Positions 1 to 7,935 of a DNA stretch of 64,000 nucleotides are shown one piece after another (position 1 is the stretch's first letter; each line of letters starts with the position of its first letter). The notes beneath the pieces are model-generated. The model made no database searches. It saw nothing but the letters and a program-made list of their open reading frames with translations, and had not been told where the DNA came from. Both the position numbers and the translations under genes were made by a program. The stretch comes from JARFVT01 sp036677425 (lineage in GTDB: Bacteria; Pseudomonadota; Alphaproteobacteria; UBA8366; Aestuariispiraceae): NCBI GenBank assembly GCA_036677425.1, contig JARFVT010000011.1:1-64000 (forward strand), read 5' to 3'.

Positions 1-68
1 AATTGACCTGCGCCCTTTAAATTAGTCCATTTATAAGTAGAGTCTTTCTCAACAGGAGGAAGATCAGA

Positions 69-335
69 ATGAAACGTAGTAGATTTAACGAAGAACAGAT
101 TATTCGTATATTAAAAGAGCAGGAATCTGGCATTACCACCGCAGATCTTTGCCGCAGACACGGAATTGCAGAAAGTACATTTTACAAGTGGAAGTCAAAA
201 TATGGCGGCATGGAAGTCAGTGATGCTAAACGATTAAAATTGCTTGAAGATGAAAACCGCCGTTTAAAATCTTTGCTGGCGGATGCCCATTTGGATATTT
301 CGATGTTGAAAGATGTGAATGCAAAAAAATGGTAA
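69..335 (+). CDS. IS3-family transposase OrfA (HTH protein), copy A
   Basis: This 88-residue protein has the HTH_Tnp_1 pattern of IS3 OrfA: FNEEQIIRILKEQESG, then DLCRRHGIAESTFYKWKSKYGG as the recognition region, followed by a leucine-rich coiled segment (LKLLEDENRRLKSLLAD). It binds the IS ends and is normally also made as an OrfAB fusion. An AGGAGGAAGATCAGA ribosome-binding stretch precedes the ATG. The frame ends at 335, just after an A7 tract at 323-329 that is a suitable -1 slippery site. The amino-acid sequence is identical to that of the second copy at 35537-35803. Confidence 0.92.
   Translation: MKRSRFNEEQIIRILKEQESGITTADLCRRHGIAESTFYKWKSKYGGMEVSDAKRLKLLEDENRRLKSLLADAHLDISMLKDVNAKKW
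323..329 (+). promoter_or_regulatory. Probable -1 translational frameshift site (A AAA AAA)
   Basis: Seven A residues in the phase A_AAA_AAA relative to orfA sit just before its stop. OrfB begins in the -1 frame with its ATG overlapping the last A. IS3-family elements commonly make the active OrfAB transposase by -1 slippage on such heptamers. The same tract is present in copy B at 35791-35797. Confidence 0.65.
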
Positions 336-1234
336 CGCCCGCTGGCAAGCGAGATGCTGTCACTCACCTTCGAACAAATTTTATGGTGAGTGAGCGGCGG
401 GCGTGTTTAATGCTTAACGTGGAACGATCTTTAATCCGGTACCAATCCGTACGACCCAATGATGCAGTATTACGCAGCAGATTACGCGAATTATCGCATT
501 TACGTAAACGCTTTGGCTATCGCCGTCTGCATATTTTATTGGCACGTGAGGGTTATCACCTTAACCATAAGAAGCTTCGGCGTTTGTATAAAGAAGAAGG
601 TTTGGCAGTTCGCAAACGGAATGGTCGCAAGCGTGCTATTGGCACAAGATCACCGATTGCAGTGCCTTCTAAGGTCAACGAACGCTGGTCGCTTGATTTT
701 GTCAGTGATAGTTTTATGGATGGCAGGCGTTTTAGAATGTTATGTGTTGTTGATGATAGCAGCCGAGAATGTTTGGCACTGGTGGCTGATACATCTATCG
801 GTGGTCATCGTTTGTCCCGTGAGTTAGATAACATAATAGCAATACGTGGCAAGCCAGATACAATAGTCAGCGATAACGGCACGGAAATGACATCAAATGC
901 CCTACTAAAATGGCAAGGCGACATGGGCATCAATTGGCATTACATCGCACCAGGCAAGCCGATGCAAAACGGGTTTGTGGAAAGCTTCAATGGTAAATTA
1001 CGTGATGAATGTTTAAATGAAACACTGTTTGAAGACCTTCATCATGTTCGTAAGATATTAGCAGATTGGCGCGATGATTATAATCATGTAAGGCCGCACT
1101 CAGCCTTGGATGGGCAAAGCCCAATACAAGCTTTGCAAAATAAAAACGACCAACCATTATGGGGGCATGCCCCCATAATGGTTGCAAATGATCAAATAAT
1201 TGATAAAAACTTAACTAAAGGACTCTACGGCTAA
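329..1234 (+). CDS. IS3-family transposase OrfB (DDE integrase), copy A, intact
   Basis: This 301-residue rve-type DDE integrase is the catalytic half of the transposase. Likely acidic residues are the Asp in WSLDFVSDSF (about residue 122), the Asp in TIVSDNGTEMT (about 180) and the Glu in NGFVESFNGKLRDE (about 216). The HTH_21-like region RELSHLRKRFGYRRLHILL precedes the catalytic core, and the C-terminal YNHVRPHSALDGQSP motif is typical. It overlaps orfA by 7 bases in the -1 frame. Unlike copy B it has no internal stops, so it is the likely source of transposase for both copies. Confidence 0.92.
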   Translation: MVTPAGKRDAVTHLRTNFMVSERRACLMLNVERSLIRYQSVRPNDAVLRSRLRELSHLRKRFGYRRLHILLAREGYHLNHKKLRRLYKEEGLAVRKRNGRKRAIGTRSPIAVPSKVNERWSLDFVSDSFMDGRRFRMLCVVDDSSRECLALVADTSIGGHRLSRELDNIIAIRGKPDTIVSDNGTEMTSNALLKWQGDMGINWHYIAPGKPMQNGFVESFNGKLRDECLNETLFEDLHHVRKILADWRDDYNHVRPHSALDGQSPIQALQNKNDQPLWGHAPIMVANDQIIDKNLTKGLYG

Positions 1235-1260
1235 CTGGTACAAAGTTGGGGCGCAGGTCA

Positions 1261-1815
1261 ACGTTTAAGCCGTTTTTTGGGCTTTATACGCAGGTTTAAC
1301 TCTAACTCACGATAGATTCTGTAAATCCGTTTATGGTTCCATTTAAAGCCCCAGCTACGATGACCTTCTGTGATCGCCAGCAACCAATCGGCGATAATAT
1401 CATTTTCATTGCGGAGCTTTGGCTGATAGCGATAACAAGTTTCGCTAATATTAAAAATATAACAAGCCTGTCGAATATTTAACCGTTTCTTTAAAATAAA
1501 ACTCTGTGCCATTCTCTTTCGATGGAATGGCCTTACCAGTTTTTTGACCCTTACCAGTTTTTAACATGGCTTCCTTGATAACATCATCTTGTAACTGAAC
1601 ATCAGCATACATCTTTTTTAAACATGTATTTTCAGCCTCAAGATCTTTCATTCTCGTCATCATTGATGCGTCCATGCCACCGAATTTAGAACGCCATTTG
1701 TAAAATGAAGCGCTGCTCATGCCATGTTCCCGACAAAGGGCAGGAACTGGTGTTCCTGATTCTGCTTGTTTCAAAATATTGATAATTTGGCTGTCTCGTG
1801 TAACGTGAATTCTTC
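1261..1815 (-). pseudogene. Remnant of a second IS3-family element (orfA plus 5' part of orfB)
   Basis: On the minus strand there is an OrfA-like stretch (QAESGTPVPALCREHG, SASFYKWRSKFGGMDA, coding about 1774 to 1560). After a frame change follows the N-terminal part of an OrfB (LNIRQACYIFNISETCYRY, then SWGFKWNHKRIYRIYRELEL, about 1512 to 1261). OrfB is cut at the right end of IS copy A, and its catalytic DDE domain is missing here. The probable original start MKNSR near 1815 is out of frame with the rest of orfA. Another piece with the C-terminal signature of this transposase type lies at 31373-31557. Confidence 0.85.
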
Positions 1816-1860
1816 ATGTAAAATCTCCTGATTTAAATTACGAGAAAATTCTACTTATAA

Positions 1861-1890
1861 AAACTATTATTTTTTGGGGGTATTGCCGAA
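1861..1890 (+). repeat. IS-end-like 30-mer shared with 48178-48207
   Basis: The 30 bases here and at 48178-48207 match at 26 positions by eye: both begin AAACTATTATTTT and end ATTGCCGAA. Flanking sequences differ after the final GAA, so the junction looks like the outer end of a mobile element. In both places the sequence lies directly upstream, on the minus strand, of IS3-type transposase debris. Confidence 0.55.
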
Positions 1891-1989
1891 GGTAGTCAAC
1901 CCCCTGAATTAACGGCAAACAAGATCATGAGAATGGATGATTTGCCGATTAAATGGGAAGCGCAGGAAAGTCGATTGGGTTTTAAATAA
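1891..1989 (+). pseudogene. 3' fragment of an unidentified gene cut by an IS end
   Basis: Immediately after the IS-end-like sequence an open frame runs to a TAA at 1987-1989, reading PPELTANKIMRMDDLPIKW and ending ESRLGFK. There is no start codon with a ribosome site, and the sense frame runs into the IS end. It looks like the last 30 or so codons of a gene whose 5' part was lost to IS insertion. I do not recognise the family. Confidence 0.35.
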
Positions 1990-2054
1990 CTAAACAAGTT
2001 ATCTATCACCAAGTCATTCATATTTTGAAAGGCTTTCTTGTATCCATAGTCAGC

Positions 2055-2141
2055 TGAACCTCACCACCTGTTTTGACCCCAGAGATAATAAGCTTATATG
2101 ACGATAACTAAAGCGTAGACTGCTCTCTCCGGTGAGGTTCA
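2055..2141. repeat. 87-bp segment bounded by 11-bp perfect inverted repeats
   Basis: TGAACCTCACC at 2055-2065 is exactly inverted as GGTGAGGTTCA at 2131-2141. The 65-bp interior has no gene. Such short units with transposon-like ends suggest a MITE or a collapsed IS; a folded RNA is also possible. The rest of 1990-2235 shows nothing else I can support. Confidence 0.5.
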
Positions 2142-2235
2142 ATGATGCATACATATTTACAAGCTATTGAAAAATAAAGACTAGTATAAAGAAATAGCAA
2201 ACCGTCGCCTAACGTCAGGTTCGCTATAAAAATTC

Positions 2236-2323
2236 TGGCGGAGCGACGGGGATTCGAACCCCGGAGACGTTGCCGTCAACACGCTTTCCAGGCGTGCGCC
2301 TTAAGCCACTCGGCCATCGCTCC
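2236..2323 (-). tRNA. tRNA-Ser (anticodon GGA), CCA encoded
   Basis: Read on the minus strand, the sequence folds as a class II tRNA. The acceptor 5' strand GGAGCGA pairs with TCGCTCC, the D-arm contains GGCCGAGTGGCTTAAGGC, and the anticodon loop is CTGGAAA in stem CACGC/GCGTG, giving GGA. A long variable arm (GTTGACGGCAAC) and the T-arm GGGGTTCGAATCCCC follow, then discriminator G and CCA. Length is 88 nt. The long variable arm and the anticodon identify serine. Confidence 0.95.
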
Positions 2324-2507
2324 GCATTATAGATATCATAAATAATATAATATTGAATAATTTATATAGCAATAGTTATGATATTATGACTTTTATCCTG
2401 AGTTAAACCTTAGGGCAAGGCTTGAAATTCTATTTATAAAAATAAATAGTTTCTTGCAGTTTTAACAATATACCATTAAGTTTATTGCATGGTGAAGAGG
2501 CAAGTAA

Positions 2508-2849
2508 ATGTTGATAATTAATTATCTTGGTCGATTTTTTATAATGGTGGCATTTGCCGTATTATGTCTTGGGCTTTGGTTGTGGTTGTCGGGCGAAGAC
2601 ATTACCCAGCAGGGGCTATATCTATGGCCTATGATTGAACTTGAAAGCTTTAATTATATTAAAAATGCGATGGAAAAATTTGATTTTTTACAAATCCTAT
2701 GGAATGATTATTTCTTAACATATATATTATTACCGCCCGCATGGAATGGCTTAATAACCTTATTCATTATTTTAATGCTAAATGGCGGAATTTTAATATT
2801 CCTAGGTAAGTTTCGTAAAACCCGCCGCCGTTTTAAACGCAGTAAATAA
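2508..2849 (+). CDS. Small hypothetical membrane protein
   Basis: This 113-residue protein has two clear hydrophobic segments, about residues 8-29 (FFIMVAFAVLCLGLWLWL) and 79-99 (WNGLITLFIILMLNGGILIFL). A soluble loop lies between them, and the very basic tail (KFRKTRRRFKRSK) predicts a cytoplasmic C-terminus. I do not recognise a family. It stands alone between tRNA-Ser and convergent lepA. The ATG at 2508 follows GAAGAGGCAAGTAA, an acceptable ribosome-binding site. Confidence 0.6.
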   Translation: MLIINYLGRFFIMVAFAVLCLGLWLWLSGEDITQQGLYLWPMIELESFNYIKNAMEKFDFLQILWNDYFLTYILLPPAWNGLITLFIILMLNGGILIFLGKFRKTRRRFKRSK

Positions 2850-2891
2850 ATATCCATTATTAAATATATTTATCACTAAATGGGATTTCTA

Positions 2892-4694
2892 TTAATTATC
2901 GCCCATTTTTAATGCTTCTAAGAAAGCTGATTGTGGAATATCAATTTTACCAAATTGGCGCATGCGTTTTTTACCAGCTTTTTGTTTTTCCAATAGCTTT
3001 TTCTTACGGCTGATATCACCACCATAACATTTTGCGGTAACATCTTTACGCATGGCGGTGATGGTTTCACGCGCAATAACCTTGCCGCCGATTGCTGCTT
3101 GCAAGGCAACCTTAAATAATTGCCTTGGAACTAAGTCTTTTAATCTTGCACAAATTGCCCTGCCGCGAGTTTCTGATTGTGATTTATGCACCATCATCGA
3201 TAATGCGTCCACTGGATCGCCATTGATTAATATTTGCACTTTAACCAAATCACCTTCGATATATTCATCAATTTCATAATCAAACGAGGCATATCCGCTG
3301 CTAATAGATTTAAGCCGATCATAAAAATCAAACACAACTTCGTTCAATGGTAATTTATAAACTACCATTGCGCGATTACCCACATATGTTAAATCAATTT
3401 GTTCGCCACGCCGATCAGTGCAAAGAGTTAAAATTGCGCCTAAATATTCATCTGGCACTAATATAGTGGCCTTGATCCATGGTTCATCGATTGATTCGAT
3501 TTTTATAATATCAGGATAATCAACAGGGTTATGTAATTCCATTGATGTGCCGTCGGTCATATGAAGTTTATAAACAACCGATGGTGCGGTTGAAATTAAG
3601 TCAAGATTAAATTCTCGCGATAGCCGTTCTTGAATAATTTCAAGATGCAACAACCCTAAAAAACCACAACGAAAGCCAAAGCCAAGCGCGGCACTTGATT
3701 CTGTTTCAAATTGAAAACTGGCATCATTTAATTTAAGCTTGGCTAGGCTATGACGTAATTCGTCAAAATCACTAGCATCTACAGGGAATAAACCGCAGAA
3801 AACTACGGGAACTGACGGTTTAAAGCCCGACAAAGGATTGTCGGTTGGCCTACGGTCTTCGGTAATAGTATCGCCGATCATGCAATCAGAAACAGATTTT
3901 ATGTTGGCAGTAATAAAACCCATTTCGCCGGGGCGTAATTCGTTAACCATCACATGTTTTGGTGTGAAATATCCGACACGATCGACCTCATGCGCCGCTT
4001 CTGTGGCGATCATTCGAACCTTGGCACCTTTTTTTAAAACCCCATCAATTATGCGAACCAAGATTACCACACCTAAATAAGCATCATACCAGCTATCGAC
4101 CAACATGGCACGTAATGGTGCATCTGGATCACCAGTTGGTGCAGGCAAGTCGGTTACTATTTTTTCTAAAACTTCGGCAATGCCAATACCCGTTTTTGCT
4201 GATATTTCAAGGGCATCACTGGCTTCAATACCAATCACATCTTCAATTTGTTTTTTAACTCGTTCTGGTTCTGCTGCTGGTAAATCAATTTTATTTAAAA
4301 CTGGGATTAAATCTAAATCGCCATCCAATGCCAAATAAACATTGGCTAATGTTTGCGCTTCAACGCCTTGGCTTGCATCAACAACTAATAATGCACCTTC
4401 GCATGCGGCAAGTGATCTTGAAACTTCATAAGCAAAATCCACATGGCCAGGTGTATCCATAAGATTTAATATATAAATTTGACCATCTTTTGCCTTATAT
4501 TCTAATCGCACTGTTTGTGCCTTGATTGTAATGCCGCGTTCGCGCTCTATATCCATAGAATCAAGCACTTGGTTTTTCATTTCACGGTCAGTCAAACCGC
4601 CGCATAGCTGGATCATGCGATCAGCCAATGTGGATTTACCATGGTCAATATGGGCGACAATCGAAAAATTACGAATATTAGAAAGATCGGTCAT
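2892..4694 (-). CDS. lepA: Elongation factor 4 (LepA) GTPase
   Basis: This 600-residue translational GTPase is full length for LepA (about 600). EF4 associates with the ribosome and affects back-translocation and initiation. Visible GTPase motifs are G1 AHIDHGKST (about residue 14), G2 region ERGITIKAQT, G3 DTPGHVDF (about 80), G4 NKID (about 134) and G5 SAKTG. The C-terminal LepA-specific domain ends with the basic stretch RKKKLLEKQKAGKKRMRQFG (about residue 568-587). The gene is monocistronic here and divergent from the receiver-hemerythrin gene. No defects seen. Confidence 0.98.
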   Translation of the reverse strand: MTDLSNIRNFSIVAHIDHGKSTLADRMIQLCGGLTDREMKNQVLDSMDIERERGITIKAQTVRLEYKAKDGQIYILNLMDTPGHVDFAYEVSRSLAACEGALLVVDASQGVEAQTLANVYLALDGDLDLIPVLNKIDLPAAEPERVKKQIEDVIGIEASDALEISAKTGIGIAEVLEKIVTDLPAPTGDPDAPLRAMLVDSWYDAYLGVVILVRIIDGVLKKGAKVRMIATEAAHEVDRVGYFTPKHVMVNELRPGEMGFITANIKSVSDCMIGDTITEDRRPTDNPLSGFKPSVPVVFCGLFPVDASDFDELRHSLAKLKLNDASFQFETESSAALGFGFRCGFLGLLHLEIIQERLSREFNLDLISTAPSVVYKLHMTDGTSMELHNPVDYPDIIKIESIDEPWIKATILVPDEYLGAILTLCTDRRGEQIDLTYVGNRAMVVYKLPLNEVVFDFYDRLKSISSGYASFDYEIDEYIEGDLVKVQILINGDPVDALSMMVHKSQSETRGRAICARLKDLVPRQLFKVALQAAIGGKVIARETITAMRKDVTAKCYGGDISRKKKLLEKQKAGKKRMRQFGKIDIPQSAFLEALKMGDN

Positions 4695-4909
4695 TTATTC
4701 CCCGATAATAAATTTATATGAATATGGCCTAAATATATTAAAAACAGGAACACAGCCATAAAAAATACCCTATATATGACAAGATAAGGCGGCAATAACA
4801 ATATAAATTTTTTTAAAATAATATTTATTATCAATCAATTTCTTTGTTATTTATTAAATTATTTCAAATAACATCGAATTATTAATCAGTAATGTTTTTA
4901 AGGAAAATT

Positions 4910-5659
4910 ATGAAAAATATTTTGATAATTGATAATAGCAATATAGATGCTAAATTATTTAGCGATATGTTTAAAATTTATGGTTTTAATAGTCAAATAT
5001 CTGATGGTAATAATTTTGATATAATTGAATATATTTCTATACGTAATCCAAGCCTTATTTTAATTGATATACAATTATCTAATAATTATGCCATAGAGTA
5101 TAATGAAATATTGGTGAATAATAAAAATTTTAATAAAATACCTGTTTTGGCAACAACAGCTTTATCACTAGATAAAAAGCATATTAGTGATGCGGGGTTT
5201 AGTGGCATAATAAATAAACCAATTAGCATTCCATGTTTTTTTAATGAAATAAGACGTTTTTTAATGTTACGATATTTCCAAATCACCGATGCGCTTATTG
5301 TCGGTCATAAAGAAATAGATGATGACCATGCATATATAATCAAATTATATAATCAATTTTTAGATAATGTTGCTGTGCATGATGTTGGAAGTGCCATATC
5401 AACTTATAAAAATATATTAATAGCAATAAAAGAGCATTTCATTAGAGAAGAAAAAATAATGGCTGATTATGGATACAATGAATTGCCTGCTAATAAAAAA
5501 CATCATGAGATGTCCTTAAATAAATATTCAAAGCTATTTGATTATGGATCTAAAGTTTCAATGAATAACATTGCCGATAAATTAGTATTAATTTTATTAG
5601 AAGATTTTCTTAAAGCTGACCAAGGGTTTAAGGAATATCTTAAAAAAATAAAAAATTAA
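4910..5659 (+). CDS. Response-regulator receiver fused to a hemerythrin-like domain
   Basis: The product is about 249 residues. Residues 1-120 form a CheY-like receiver: ILIIDNSN at the acidic pocket, SLILIDIQLSN with the candidate phospho-Asp, and a conserved Lys in GIINKPIS. Residues 125-245 resemble a bacteriohemerythrin four-helix domain (GHKEIDDDHAYIIKLYNQFLD, then EHFIREEKIM, then KKHHEMSL, then LEDFLKADQGF). Two usual His ligands look replaced: N before KKH, and D in place of H five residues before the final Asp. Oxygen or metal binding is therefore uncertain. I chose ATG 4910 because AAGGA lies just before it; an in-frame ATG at 4892 lacks this. Confidence 0.75.
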   Translation: MKNILIIDNSNIDAKLFSDMFKIYGFNSQISDGNNFDIIEYISIRNPSLILIDIQLSNNYAIEYNEILVNNKNFNKIPVLATTALSLDKKHISDAGFSGIINKPISIPCFFNEIRRFLMLRYFQITDALIVGHKEIDDDHAYIIKLYNQFLDNVAVHDVGSAISTYKNILIAIKEHFIREEKIMADYGYNELPANKKHHEMSLNKYSKLFDYGSKVSMNNIADKLVLILLEDFLKADQGFKEYLKKIKN

Positions 5660-5728
5660 CATGAAACTTTGCCTAATGGTATAATATTGTTAAACTGATA
5701 TAGTAATTTTAACAATAAGAGCCATCAC

Positions 5729-5992
5729 ATGTCTAATTCTAAGGTTATTACTACGATAATGAAACTTATCGTAGTTTCTCTCGTTGTCGGATATATTATT
5801 TCAATATTAGACATAACCCCAAAAGATATTTTAAATAATTTTGGTGCGACAATATATGATACATACGCTTTCATTGCTCGCAATTTAAAAGATGCAGCTG
5901 ATTATATTATCTTAGGCTCAATCATAGTCTTGCCAATTTGGGGCATTGCAAGATTTTTAAATTATTTGACTAATAAAGGTAAATCTAGATAA
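5729..5992 (+). CDS. DUF6460-like small membrane protein
   Basis: This 87-residue protein has two membrane segments, about residues 10-28 (MKLIVVSLVVGYIISIL) and 58-78 (YIILGSIIVLPIWGIARFL). The motif LDITPKDIL after the first helix matches what I recall of the DUF6460 family, known from alphaproteobacteria and of unknown function. It lies 70 bp downstream of the receiver-hemerythrin gene on the same strand and 59 bp before the next small membrane protein. Family assignment is from memory of the pattern. Confidence 0.6.
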   Translation: MSNSKVITTIMKLIVVSLVVGYIISILDITPKDILNNFGATIYDTYAFIARNLKDAADYIILGSIIVLPIWGIARFLNYLTNKGKSR

Positions 5993-6051
5993 ATTAATCA
6001 AATATTATTTTGGCTAAATTCATATAACAATTATAAAAACAGGTGTATATT

Positions 6052-6246
6052 ATGCTACGTCTTATTATCGCAATAATTTTTCCATGGTTCTTGTTTTTTA
6101 CTATTGGCCGACCATTTTCAGCAATTTTATGTATAATTTTACAAATAAGCCTTATCGGTTGGATACCTGCCGCCATTTGGGCAGTTTTTATGTTAAATCA
6201 ATATAATACTAAAAAAGCCATAAATAATGCGTTGAATAAGAATTAA
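6052..6246 (+). CDS. YqaE/Pmp3-like small membrane protein
   Basis: This is a 64-residue protein with two hydrophobic helices (LRLIIAIIFPWFLFF and ILCIILQISLIGWIPAAIWAV). The pattern of a Pro in the middle of helix 1, a small loop, then GWIPAAIWA resembles the Pmp3/YqaE proteolipid family (usual motif GYIPGIIHA). Family members are stress-linked inner-membrane proteins of unclear molecular function. ATG 6052 is preceded by CAGGTG at a suitable distance; GTG 6043 in frame has no such site. Confidence 0.6.
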   Translation: MLRLIIAIIFPWFLFFTIGRPFSAILCIILQISLIGWIPAAIWAVFMLNQYNTKKAINNALNKN

Positions 6247-6273
6247 GAATAATAATATTCTTGTTTTATAAGC

Positions 6274-7032
6274 TCATTTATTTTTATTTGAAATTTGACC
6301 ATTTATTATTTGATATAAATATTTATTATCTGCACTGTCAATATCAGATGTGCGGCCACACCAAGATATTACTCCCTCATGCAATAACGCTAAATCGCTA
6401 TAACGTTTATCCATATTTGCCATTTCACCCGTGATTGCAATAGCTGTTACATCGTCATCTTTAACTATGCCGTCAATAAGGCTATCAATTACATTGGCTA
6501 ATATTGGGTCAAGACCTGCCGTTGGGTCGTCTAAAATTAAAATTGCAGGGTCTGTTGATATGGCGCGTGCCAAACCGACACGTTTTTGCATCCCACCAGA
6601 CAAATCGGCAGGATATAATATATGAACATCGGCATTAAGCCCAACTTTTTCTAATAGCTCAACCGCTTTATCGCGGGCTTGTTCATCCGAAACTTTATTT
6701 TGTTGCAACAACCTAAAGCTGATATTTTCCCAGACTGTTTTGCTGTCAAACAGGGCGTTTTGTTGGAATAAAACCCCCATATTGCTGATTATTTTTGCGC
6801 GTTCTTTATCATTTGCATTAATCATATCAATACCATCAATAATTATGCTGCCACCATCAATATTATGCAGCCCAAGCATTGATTTAATCAACACCGTTTT
6901 ACCAGAAGCACCAGCGCCAATTAATGCCATTGAACTGCCTTTTTCAACTGATAAATTGACATCTTTTAATATTTGATTCGCGCCAAATGATTTTGTTAAA
7001 TGTTTAATTTCAATATATGCGCCCATATTCAT
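6274..7032 (-). CDS. MlaF-like ABC transporter ATPase with altered catalytic residues
   Basis: This 252-residue ABC ATPase is closest in style to MlaF/Ttg2A, the ATPase of phospholipid (MCE) transporters. Walker A is GAGASGKT (about residues 37-44), the Q-loop LFQQNALF, and the signature LSGGMQKRVGLARA (about 146-159). The Walker B region reads ILILDDPTAGLDP, so the catalytic Glu is Asp. The H-loop, normally THD or THE, reads ITGEMANM, with no His. Both changes would slow ATP hydrolysis in known ABC proteins. No permease (MlaE) or MCE-domain gene is adjacent. It could be a decaying gene or a regulatory subunit. Confidence 0.8.
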   Translation of the reverse strand: MNMGAYIEIKHLTKSFGANQILKDVNLSVEKGSSMALIGAGASGKTVLIKSMLGLHNIDGGSIIIDGIDMINANDKERAKIISNMGVLFQQNALFDSKTVWENISFRLLQQNKVSDEQARDKAVELLEKVGLNADVHILYPADLSGGMQKRVGLARAISTDPAILILDDPTAGLDPILANVIDSLIDGIVKDDDVTAIAITGEMANMDKRYSDLALLHEGVISWCGRTSDIDSADNKYLYQIINGQISNKNK

Positions 7033-7060
7033 TAACCTGATTTAAAATTTAATTATACTA

Positions 7061-7915
7061 TTAATTGACTGTATAATTATAGTTTATAATTTTTTTAATT
7101 CTATCAGCAATCTCTCCTAAAGGAATTGCCGCGCTTTTTATTTTACCATTATCGGTAAAAACCGCGTTTGTTATGCCGATAACTTTTATTTTATTATCAA
7201 CAGCCATTAAAAACGGCCCGCCAGAATCCCCATATACCGAGGGGCAGCTATGGATGAATGATTTACCATTAAATTCAAAACCCTAAATTTTACAACCCGT
7301 ATCAATGGAAAGAACCTGCCCCCTATCTTGTGGATATCCAGCCAAAGTTAATTTAGGTGAGTTTTTTAATATTTTATGATAATTCTTACTGCTAAATGCC
7401 TGCCCATCTAAATAGCCCCAGTCAAGATAGCCTATATCATTGCCGATAGGTTTTTTTAAAATTAAAATTGCCCAATCATGAGGTAAATTTTTAAAATCAT
7501 TAAAATTATCAATATCAAATTTATCTGATCTTATCACCTTTTCAACTATGCTATGGCCTGCCATATTTCCACGATCATAACCCGCAAGAAAATGTATTTC
7601 ACTGGCCTTAACCCATCTTTTCATTCTTTTATCAAAAGTGCAATGCGCCGCCGTCAATGCAATTTTTGTTGATATCAAAAACCCTGTGCAATGAGCGCGA
7701 TTAACTACACCAGCCCATTGTACTCGCCCAATTGCCCGCCATGGCAATTGGCTTGAATCGACCAATATTCTATCGCTGGTATTTTTTGATCCAATATCAC
7801 GCGTAATGCTATCGGCTAGTACAAAGTTAGTAAAAACATTTAAAATAACAACCATGCAAGACCCCAGATATAATATCGTTATCTTACATGAGTATAATAT
7901 TCTTACTAAAAACAT
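7061..7915 (-). pseudogene. Secreted trypsin-like serine protease interrupted by an in-frame amber codon
   Basis: An N-terminal hydrophobic stretch (VVILNVFTNFVLA) looks like a signal peptide. The S1 protease core follows: TAAHC with the catalytic His, HDWAILIL with the catalytic Asp. Then after TGCKI a TAG stop occurs at 7283-7285. The same frame continues without further stops for 73 codons to a TAA at 7061-7063 and contains GDSGGPF with the catalytic Ser. The stop therefore separates the Ser from the His and Asp, and the 210-residue product is inactive unless the amber is read through. Only one lesion is seen, which suggests recent inactivation or a sequencing error. Confidence 0.85.
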
Positions 7916-7935
7916 TAATGCGACCTAATTAAAAA

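Larger units (their letters stand above)
4..1260 (+). mobile_element. IS3-family insertion sequence, copy A (complete, 1257 bp)
   Basis: The ends are perfect 12-bp inverted repeats, TGACCTGCGCCC at 4-15 and GGGCGCAGGTCA at 1249-1260. Inside are two overlapping frames, orfA and orfB, in the order and -1 phase usual for IS3-family elements (probably the IS51/IS407 branch, inferred from orfA/orfB style). A near-identical second copy of exactly the same length lies at 35472-36728. Flanking bases (AAT left, ACG right) do not form a target duplication. The right end abuts the interior of another, older IS3-type transposase on the opposite strand. Confidence 0.93.

Noticed and set aside
987..1187. 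Minus-strand ORF inside IS copy A (and its twin at 36455-36655)
   Set aside because: It is antisense to orfB and reads through the GGGGGCATGCCCCC palindrome; no protein family is visible and it is explained as a shadow frame.
1893..2235. Complete small gene between the IS remnant and tRNA-Ser
   Set aside because: Only a 3' fragment ending at 1989 has protein-like sequence; the rest contains an inverted-repeat unit and no start codon with a ribosome site.
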